Assembly (NCBI RefSeq): GCF_900119315.1
Contig: NZ_LT827010.1
Span: 4,869,001-4,933,000 of the forward strand
Direction: 5' to 3'
DNA from: Actinoplanes sp. SE50/110
GTDB taxonomy: Bacteria > Actinomycetota > Actinomycetes > Mycobacteriales > Micromonosporaceae
DNA: 64,000 bases
Below the pieces are notes generated by a model. It was not told where the DNA came from, searched no databases, and worked only from the letters and a program-made list of their open reading frames with translations. Made by a program: the position numbers and the translations under genes. Shown piece after piece: positions 58,361-64,000 of this stretch (the first letter of the stretch is position 1; every line of letters starts with the position of its first letter).

Positions 58361-60409
58361 GTGCACCCTTGGATCCGACGGCGTGTTGCCGCAAGCGCCG
58401 TACTGCTGACGATCGGGCTCGCGCCCGCCATCGCGCCGACACCGGCCGCCGCGGCGACCGCTGACACCCACGTCGACGTCGACACCCGGGCCGGCCTCGC
58501 CACCGTGGCCGGCACCGCGGTCGGCGTCAACCATGCCGTCTGGGACTCCCAGCTCGGCACCGACGCGGTCGCCGACCTGCTGCACGACGCGGGTGTCGGG
58601 ATGCTGCGGTATCCCGGCGGCTCGTACGCCGACATCTACCACTGGAAGGACAACACGGCACCCGGCGGCTACGTCGCGCCCGGCACCGACTTCGACACCT
58701 TCATGGCGGGCGCCCAGCGGACCGGGGCCCAACCAATGATCATCGCGAACTACGGCACCGGGACCGCGCAGGAGGCGGCCGACTGGGTCCGGTACGCGAA
58801 CGTCACCAAGGGCTACCACGCCACCTACTGGACGATCGGCAACGAGAACTACGGCAACGGGCACTACGGCTCGGCGTGGGAGGCGGACGACCACGCCGAC
58901 AAGAGCCCGAAGGAGTACGCCGACGCCGTGGTCGCCTACGCCCAGGCGATGAAGGCCGTCGACCCCACCGTCAAGGTCGGTGCGGTGCTGACCATGCCGG
59001 GGAACTGGCCGGACGGGATCGTCGGGGCCGGTGACAGCGGCACCTGGAACCAGGAGGTGCTGACCCGGGCCGGGACCGCCATCGACTTCGTCGACGTGCA
59101 CTGGTACCCGGGCGGGACCACCCCGGCCGAGGCGCTGGGCAAGCCGGCGCAGATCCAGGACGCGGTCTACCTGCTGCGCCGGCAGATCAGCCGGTACGCC
59201 GGGGCGGACAGCTCCCGGATCGGGATCAGCATGACCGAGACCAACGTCGACGCCGGGCGCAACACCCAGCCGGGGGCGCTGTTCCTGGCCGACGTCTACA
59301 GCGGGCTGCTCGCCCAGGGCGTCTTCACGGTGGACTGGTGGAACGTCCACAACGGGCCGGACCGGGCGGGCACGATCGCCGGGCAGACCGACTTCAACGA
59401 CTTCGGGCTGCTCTCCAGCGGCACCTGCACGCCGGACAACGCGGCCTGCGAGCCGCCGCTGAACACGCCGTTCCCCGCATACCACGCGCTGTCGCTGGTC
59501 GGCTCGCTCGCGCACGCCGGTGACCGCTTCGTCGGGACCGCCAGCGACAACGCACTGGTCAGCGCGCACGCGGTGCACCGGGCCAACGGCGACCTGGCGG
59601 TCCTGCTGATCAACAAGGACCCGGACGCGGCGCACACGGTGGCCCTGAACTACCAGGGCTTCACGCCGTCCGCGGCGGTGCCGACGGTGTCCACGTACGC
59701 CACCGGGGCGACCCGGGTGACCAGTGGCGCGGCCGGGACAGCGGGCACGCAGGTGCTCGCGCCGTACACCGTCGATCTGGTTGTCCTGCATCCCGACCGG
59801 GTCGACCCGAAGGCGCCGAAGGCGCCCGGACAACCGGCCGCGACCGCGACCGACCGCACCGCGACGATCTCCTGGCCGGCCGGCGGCGGCGGCCTGAAGT
59901 ACGAGGTGTACCGGCAGAACCGGGGCGTCAGTGCACTGCTGGGCGAGACCACCGGCACCTCGCTCACGGTGCACAACCTGGAGCCCGGGCACCGGTACAC
60001 GATCAACGTGCTGGCACGCGACGGCGCCGGGCGGCTCTCCCCGCCCTCGCCGCCGGTGACCGTCACGACCGGCGCGCCCACCGACGCCGCGTGCACGGTG
60101 GCCTACCGCGACACCAACGACTGGGGCAACGGGTTCGTCGCTTCGATCGACGTCACCAACAACGGGGCCGGGCCGGTCAGCGGCTGGACGCTGGCCTTCA
60201 CCTGGCCGACCGGGTGGCAGAGCGTGAGCAGCGGGTGGGGTGCCACCTGGAACTCGGACGGGCGGACCGTCCGGGTCACCAGCGACGCGACCCTGGGCGC
60301 CGGGGCGAGCGGGAACGTGGGGTTCGTCGGGGCGTACAGCGGGCCGAACGTGCCGCCCGGGGTGTTCACCCTGAACGGCACGGTCTGCGGAGTGACCACC
60401 GCGGGCTGA
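58361..60409 (+). CDS. secreted glycoside hydrolase (arabinofuranosidase-like) with fibronectin III and CBM2 domains
   Basis: A 682-residue exported enzyme from GTG 58361, with GGAGAG just upstream. Signal peptide to about residue 31 (AAA-AT). The catalytic TIM barrel (about 35-470) has MLRYPGGSYADIYHWKDN, the acid/base Glu162 (TIGNENYGNG) and the nucleophile Glu293 (SMTETNVDAG), as in GH51-type arabinofuranosidases or related clan GH-A enzymes. A fibronectin III module follows at about 485-570 and a CBM2 cellulose-binding domain at about 575-682 (CTVAYRDTNDWGNGF, Cys pair at the ends). The CebR box suggests cellobiose control. Confidence 0.9.
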   Translation: MHPWIRRRVAASAVLLTIGLAPAIAPTPAAAATADTHVDVDTRAGLATVAGTAVGVNHAVWDSQLGTDAVADLLHDAGVGMLRYPGGSYADIYHWKDNTAPGGYVAPGTDFDTFMAGAQRTGAQPMIIANYGTGTAQEAADWVRYANVTKGYHATYWTIGNENYGNGHYGSAWEADDHADKSPKEYADAVVAYAQAMKAVDPTVKVGAVLTMPGNWPDGIVGAGDSGTWNQEVLTRAGTAIDFVDVHWYPGGTTPAEALGKPAQIQDAVYLLRRQISRYAGADSSRIGISMTETNVDAGRNTQPGALFLADVYSGLLAQGVFTVDWWNVHNGPDRAGTIAGQTDFNDFGLLSSGTCTPDNAACEPPLNTPFPAYHALSLVGSLAHAGDRFVGTASDNALVSAHAVHRANGDLAVLLINKDPDAAHTVALNYQGFTPSAAVPTVSTYATGATRVTSGAAGTAGTQVLAPYTVDLVVLHPDRVDPKAPKAPGQPAATATDRTATISWPAGGGGLKYEVYRQNRGVSALLGETTGTSLTVHNLEPGHRYTINVLARDGAGRLSPPSPPVTVTTGAPTDAACTVAYRDTNDWGNGFVASIDVTNNGAGPVSGWTLAFTWPTGWQSVSSGWGATWNSDGRTVRVTSDATLGAGASGNVGFVGAYSGPNVPPGVFTLNGTVCGVTTAG

Positions 60410-60482
60410 CCCGTTACAACCCTTTCCCGCCGGGCTGACCCTTTCCGGTCCTGTCCCGCCGGGCTGACCCTTTACCGCCGAC
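60410..60482 (+). repeat. short direct repeats after the glycosidase gene
   Basis: The unit CCCGCCGGGCTGACCCTTT occurs twice with an irregular third copy around the stop codon (GCGGGCTGACCC). It fills the 79-bp gap to the convergent thioesterase-like gene. It may come from slippage over the gene end and may act as terminator. Confidence 0.5.
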
Positions 60483-60488
60483 CGACCT

Positions 60489-61277
60489 TCATCGCGGGCT
60501 GATCAACAGTGGTTGTCCGACCTGGGCGACGAATCCGTCCGGGTCGGACAGCACCCCCTGGGCGATCCCGGTGCCGGACGGGCCGATCGTGGTCCGCGCC
60601 GCGAAATGCACCCAGTCGCCCTCCGGCACCCGGGCGATCGTCAGCGTCATCGTGGGCGGGATGAACAGCCATCCGGTCAGCGGCAGCTCCCCGGAGATGC
60701 CGTTCGCCGAGTCGGCGAGCACGGCCAGGCGCTGCACCGGCGACGGCGTCTCCCCCGCCACCAGCGGCAGCCGGACCCGCGCCCACAACTCGACCGGACC
60801 GGGTTCGGCGAACGAGCCGGCGACGAAACGCCACTCGATCGAGCGGCCGTAACCCCACGCGGGGTCCACACCGGGGAAGAAGACCGCGGCCTGCGCGGCG
60901 GGAAGAGGCGGCGGTACGACCGGTACGGCGTACCGCCGGGTAAGGTCCTTCTGCGTCCTGATCCGCCACGCCGTGGCGGTGACCGCGAGTCTGCCGCCGG
61001 CCCAGAGCCGCGCCTCGACCATCTCCACCCGCCGCCCCGGGCGCACGATCGTCGCCTCGGTGCGCACCCGCCCGCGCGGGATCGGCCCGAGCATGTCGAC
61101 GGTCAGCCGGGCGATCGGCATCTCCGGATCGGGCCGGGTCAGCTCGACGGCGCGGGCCAGCAGCCCGGCCGGCGGGCCGCCGTGCTGCATCGCGTCGTCC
61201 CACGGACTGGTCGTCGCCGTGGTGGCGTCGAACTCGCCGTCACCGGCCGGCAGGTAATACGCATCGGGATCGCTCAC
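60489..61277 (-). CDS. thioesterase-like (double hotdog) protein
   Basis: A 262-residue protein from GTG 61277. Two hotdog halves are visible: MQHGGPPAGLLARAVELTRP in the first, FIPPTMTLTIARVPEGDWVH and GPSGTGIAQGVLSDPDGFVA in the second. The HGGPPAGL segment is typical of the acyl-CoA thioesterase-like group in mycobacteria and relatives. It would hydrolyse acyl-CoA. It is a single gene between two oppositely oriented ones. Confidence 0.88.
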   Translation of the reverse strand: MSDPDAYYLPAGDGEFDATTATTSPWDDAMQHGGPPAGLLARAVELTRPDPEMPIARLTVDMLGPIPRGRVRTEATIVRPGRRVEMVEARLWAGGRLAVTATAWRIRTQKDLTRRYAVPVVPPPLPAAQAAVFFPGVDPAWGYGRSIEWRFVAGSFAEPGPVELWARVRLPLVAGETPSPVQRLAVLADSANGISGELPLTGWLFIPPTMTLTIARVPEGDWVHFAARTTIGPSGTGIAQGVLSDPDGFVAQVGQPLLISPR

Positions 61278-61316
61278 CGAGCCATTCTCACCCGCCGTCC
61301 GGGGTAAGGCGTCACC

Positions 61317-62123
61317 ATGACCCCCCGCCCGGTCCGCGTGCTCACCGGACTCCTGATCGCCACGGCCGTCGCCACCGTCGCCGTCGAGACCGTCAACTTC
61401 TCCTCCGCCCCGGAGCACGGCGTCGGATTCGCGGTCCGGACCGGTTGGGCCCTGGTCCGCACGTTGGGCTGGCTGATCCTGATCTCCCAGGTCCGCAAGG
61501 GCCGGGCCACCGCCAGGCCGCTGAGCGTCATCCTGGCCATGACCACCCTGTTCGCGGTCGGCCGGCTGATCGTCTCGCCGTCCGGGCTGGTCGGTTTCGG
61601 CGTGCTCGCCATGCTCTGGCTGACCGTGGTCGCACTGCTGCACCGCCACCGGGGCATCGGCGCGCACCTGACCCACCTGCCGCGCCGGCCGGTCCTGACC
61701 CGGGAGGGCCTGAGCCTGCGCGAGGCCCCGCCGGGCGACCCGTGGGTGCTGACCGCCCGGCTGGCCGCGTTCAGTTACAGCCCGCTGATGCTGGTGCCGG
61801 CCCTGGTCGCGGCGGGCACGCTGGGGCACCGTCCGGAGTGGGCGTTCCCGGTCATCCTGTGGATCCTGGCCGGGATCGCGGTCAGCTACGTCGCCCTGCT
61901 GTCCGCCTTCCTCCTCGCCCGGGGCAGCGGCCGGGCCCGCCGGACCCTGGTGTCGGTCACCATCGCGGTGCTGCTGTTCGACCTGCCGCTGTGCCGCCTC
62001 CTGCTGGGCACCGACGGACTGATCCGCGACGGGGCGCCGCTGGTGGCGGCGGCCGCCCTCACCCTGTACGCCCTGCGCCGCGCCGCGGCGTCACCGCGCG
62101 TACTCCTCGACGACCACTGTTGA
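61317..62123 (+). CDS. polytopic membrane protein of unknown function
   Basis: A 268-residue protein with about seven membrane helices (for example VLTGLLIATAVATVAVETVN, GWALVRTLGWLILISQV, VGFGVLAMLWLTVVALL, FPVILWILAGIAVSYVALLS). A cytoplasmic loop of about 40 residues (HRHRGIGAHLTHLPRRPVLT) splits it. No family motif is recognised. It diverges from the thioesterase-like gene across 39 bases. Confidence 0.75.
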   Translation: MTPRPVRVLTGLLIATAVATVAVETVNFSSAPEHGVGFAVRTGWALVRTLGWLILISQVRKGRATARPLSVILAMTTLFAVGRLIVSPSGLVGFGVLAMLWLTVVALLHRHRGIGAHLTHLPRRPVLTREGLSLREAPPGDPWVLTARLAAFSYSPLMLVPALVAAGTLGHRPEWAFPVILWILAGIAVSYVALLSAFLLARGSGRARRTLVSVTIAVLLFDLPLCRLLLGTDGLIRDGAPLVAAAALTLYALRRAAASPRVLLDDHC

Positions 62124-62153
62124 CCCCGGGAGGTGCGGCGGCATCTGCCGGGA

Positions 62154-62999
62154 TCAGCGCGACGCCGTGGCGGACGGCTGGGGGCCGGCCGAGGGCTGAT
62201 CGTAGGACAGCGGAGCGGTGCGACTGCGCCCGTCGCGGAGGGTGACGGTGACGGTGACGGTGACCTCGGGCTCGGGCCGGTCGCCGGTGGCTTCGGGGTT
62301 CGGCCACCACGCCGTCCACCAGCCGGCTTCGATGTGGGCGTCGACCGTCCTCGCGCCCACGGTCAAGGTCACCCTCGTCACCGCATCACCGGCCCGCCCG
62401 ACCACGTAGGAGAAGGCGGACTTCCCGTCGCCGTGGCCGCCGCCGGTCATCGGCCGGACCTCTGCGTCGAGCAGCGGTGTGGGTGCGTCGAGGAGCTCGG
62501 CGAAGCCCGATCGGTCCCGTCCCGCCATACACAGTGAGTAGTCGTCGCCCTGCTTCATGATGAGGGAGCCGACCACCCCGCGAAGCTCAGCACTGACCAC
62601 GGTGCGTGTCGCCGTGCTGTTCGGATCACCGACCGTGTTCTTCATGCACCAGTCCCGTGGACCCGCGGCGACCTCCTGGGCCGCGGACGGCAGGCGCATC
62701 GAGGTGCTGGTCCAGCTCGCCACGTCGACCGTGGTCAGCCCCGTTGCGGCCGGAGACCGCAGCACCCCTGGGCCGACGGTCACGACGACGGCGACGGCGG
62801 CCATCGCCACGGCCCCGATGCCGGCGGTCGTCCAGAACGCCGCCCAGGAGCGGGACCGGGCAGCCGCCGGACGAACGGGCGCCGGATCCGTGAGGATGCG
62901 GTGCAGCAGATGCGCCTGCCGGGCCTTCTCCTCCCGGGTGAGGGCGCGGGCCGGAGCACCGTCGCGAGACTTCAGCAGGGCGATGGTGTCGGTGTTCAC
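62154..62999 (-). CDS. membrane protein partner of the ECF sigma factor
   Basis: A 281-residue protein from GTG 62999, with GGGAG six bases upstream; the GTG overlaps the sigma stop (GTGA). A soluble part (1-50) carries ALTREEKARQAHLLHRILTD, then a helix at about 48-72 (TTAGIGAVAMAAVAVVVTVG) and an outer domain of about 205 residues with three Cys. This is the layout of CU044_5270-type proteins coded after ECF sigma genes. An anti-sigma function is possible but unproven; no HxxxCxxC motif is present. Confidence 0.75.
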   Translation of the reverse strand: MNTDTIALLKSRDGAPARALTREEKARQAHLLHRILTDPAPVRPAAARSRSWAAFWTTAGIGAVAMAAVAVVVTVGPGVLRSPAATGLTTVDVASWTSTSMRLPSAAQEVAAGPRDWCMKNTVGDPNSTATRTVVSAELRGVVGSLIMKQGDDYSLCMAGRDRSGFAELLDAPTPLLDAEVRPMTGGGHGDGKSAFSYVVGRAGDAVTRVTLTVGARTVDAHIEAGWWTAWWPNPEATGDRPEPEVTVTVTVTLRDGRSRTAPLSYDQPSAGPQPSATASR

Positions 63000-63559
63000 G
63001 AGTGCTCCCATCCGGTCGGTGCCAGCGTGGACGTCGGGTGCGGGGCGGGGGTGGCGGCGGACGAGACGACGGCCCCCGGTCCGAGTAGGCGGGCCAGCCG
63101 GCGCCGGGCCCGCATCAGTCGCATGGTGTACGTCGCTCTCGTACAGCCGAGGACGGCAGCCGCGTCCCGATCGCTGAGCGCCTCCCAGATGTGCAGAGCC
63201 AGCGTCTCCTGGTCACGGGGGGTCAACTCCCGCCAGGCGGCGCTGAGGTCGACCCGGGTCTCCACCGGCCCCATGGCGTCGGCCACAGGTTCCGCCGGCT
63301 CATGGGCGATACGGATGCTGATCGCCTGCTGCCGCCGGGAGCCCCGCTGGGTGTTGAGCATGATGTTGCGGGCGGTCCGGAACAGCCACGGGCGCGGCTC
63401 GGGCGGCAGGTCCGCGCGCCGGCGCCACGCGGTGAGGAAGGTTTCGCCGACGATGTCGTCGGCGTCCTCCGGGCTCGCCCGGCGTCGGACGAACCGCAGC
63501 ACGTCCACGTAGTGCGCCTGGTAGAGCTCGGTGAAGTCGAGCTCGCTCACCATCGCCAT
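62996..63559 (-). CDS. ECF-type RNA polymerase sigma factor
   Basis: A 187-residue sigma factor from ATG 63559 with GAGGGG six bases upstream. Region 2 has LYQAHYVDVLRFVRRRASPE, DADDIVGETFLTAWRR and PWLFRTARNIMLNTQR. Region 4 has LTPRDQETLALHIWEALSDR and DAAAVLGCTRATYTMRLMRA. A Pro/Ser/Thr tail ends it. It is coupled to the membrane-protein gene. A GTG eight codons upstream is a less likely start. Confidence 0.93.
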   Translation of the reverse strand: MAMVSELDFTELYQAHYVDVLRFVRRRASPEDADDIVGETFLTAWRRRADLPPEPRPWLFRTARNIMLNTQRGSRRQQAISIRIAHEPAEPVADAMGPVETRVDLSAAWRELTPRDQETLALHIWEALSDRDAAAVLGCTRATYTMRLMRARRRLARLLGPGAVVSSAATPAPHPTSTLAPTGWEHS

Positions 63560-63702
63560 GAGTTCCCCTCTCGCGTCGGACACCCTTACATGTCTGACGC
63601 GGAGGCCGCTGCAACACCGCCCGATGATCTTTTTCTGGTGCTCGACCGGCTGGACGAAGCGTTAGTGGCTGTCTCTCCGCCTGTTTCGCACGGGCTCCGT
63701 TC

Positions 63703-63747
63703 CCGGCGTTCGGATCGGCGTCACGGTGACGCCGATCCGAACGCCGG
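63703..63747. repeat. 45-bp perfect inverted repeat
   Basis: Two 22-base arms (63703-63724 and 63726-63747) are exact inverse complements around a single G at 63725. The arms begin CCGGCGTTCGGATCGGCG. No T-run flanks either side. It lies in the 323-bp gap between the sigma gene start and the HxlR stop and could form a very stable hairpin, possibly ending the HxlR transcript. The rest of this gap holds no convincing gene. Confidence 0.85.
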
Positions 63748-63882
63748 CAAGCGGTATCAGCCCTGGTAGACGCCACCAGCATGAGGTGGGGCGAGCAGGC
63801 CGTCACCACCGCTTCATCGTCATGCACGCCGGCCCTCACCCCGAGGCCATGGCCGACTCGACCAGGGAAGCCGACGGCCGGG

Positions 63883-64000
63883 TCACGACTCGTCGAGGGA
63901 ACCGAGCATCGCGGTGCGGACGGCGTCGCCGTGCCGATCGACCCAGGCGCCCAGGGCGAGGATCGGAACGAGCAGGTCCCGGCCGGCCTCGGTCAGTCGG
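63883..64000 (-). CDS. HxlR-type winged-helix regulator, C-terminal part only
   Basis: The gene continues past the right edge; the last 38 codons are visible. They read RLTEAGRDLLVPILALGAWV, then DRHGDAVRTAMLGSLDES. The LTEAGRDLLPVLLALGAW pattern is the standard wing-to-helix-5 part of HxlR regulators. The DNA-binding helices and N-terminal Cys are outside the window. Confidence 0.8.
   Translation of the reverse strand, partial: RLTEAGRDLLVPILALGAWVDRHGDAVRTAMLGSLDES

Noticed and set aside
63592-63769. Plus-strand small frame starting MSDAEAAATPPDD
   Set aside because: Codon bias is poor, and the second half is only the translation of the 45-bp palindrome.

Overview
The window is about 70% GC, with coding sequence strongly biased to G or C at third codon positions, frequent GTG and TTG starts, and many stop/start overlaps of 1-4 bases. 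That fits a filamentous actinobacterium. An orphan FliL-like protein and a chemotaxis receptor, CebR-type sugar operators, secreted glycanases with discoidin or CBM2 domains, and several F420/deazaflavin-type oxidoreductases point to a motile soil member of the Micromonosporaceae such as Actinoplanes. This placement is inference; no rRNA or species marker is present.

Layout. 1-16 kb: mostly housekeeping and hypothetical genes. They include a zinc alcohol dehydrogenase, an HtrA-like protease, GNAT and deazaflavin enzymes, SDR, histidine phosphatase, an AarF/UbiB kinase, a methyltransferase, a cold-shock gene with a terminator-like hairpin in its leader, YidD, a hydrolase-LuxR fusion and an ECF sigma operon. 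16.3-17.6 kb: an intact IS630-family element sitting exactly in a stop codon. 17.8-26.2 kb: small enzymes, an L,D-transpeptidase-like protein, a secreted discoidin/beta-1,3-glucanase behind a LacI-type operator, and several gene remnants. 26.2-29 kb: chemotaxis receptor and FliL. 29.1-33.1 kb: a tightly coupled ankyrin / zinc-ribbon SDR / leucine-rich-repeat operon. 33.1-33.74 kb: three related tRNA genes (Cys, Ala, Asp) with an unusual eight-pair acceptor stem, around a truncated DUF4352 gene. 33.8-39.8 kb: Nif3-like protein, a solitary MazF-like toxin, a glycosyltransferase, a GH13 enzyme, and a TetR/DUF1772 divergent pair with clear operators. 39.9-45.8 kb: acyl-CoA metabolism (HIBCH-like hydrolase, enoyl-CoA hydratase, 2,4-dienoyl-CoA reductase, PadR). 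45.8-51.7 kb: a decayed two-component system, an MFS exporter and a three-gene pseudopilin operon without assembly machinery. 52-58.2 kb: AceE-like ThDP enzyme, a short gene graveyard, then a glycine riboswitch controlling gcvT-sdaA, and a MarR regulator. 58.3-64 kb: a secreted arabinofuranosidase-like enzyme behind a perfect CebR box, a thioesterase-like protein, a membrane protein, a second ECF sigma operon, a 45-bp perfect palindrome and a truncated HxlR regulator.

How the genes work together. The gcvT-sdaA pair drains glycine to serine and pyruvate when glycine is high. The PadR-linked genes form a beta-oxidation accessory operon. The two CebR/LacI-type boxes tie secreted glycanases to sugar sensing. 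The most unusual items are the tRNA trio, the ankyrin-SDR-LRR operon beside it on the same strand, and the orphan pseudopilin operon.
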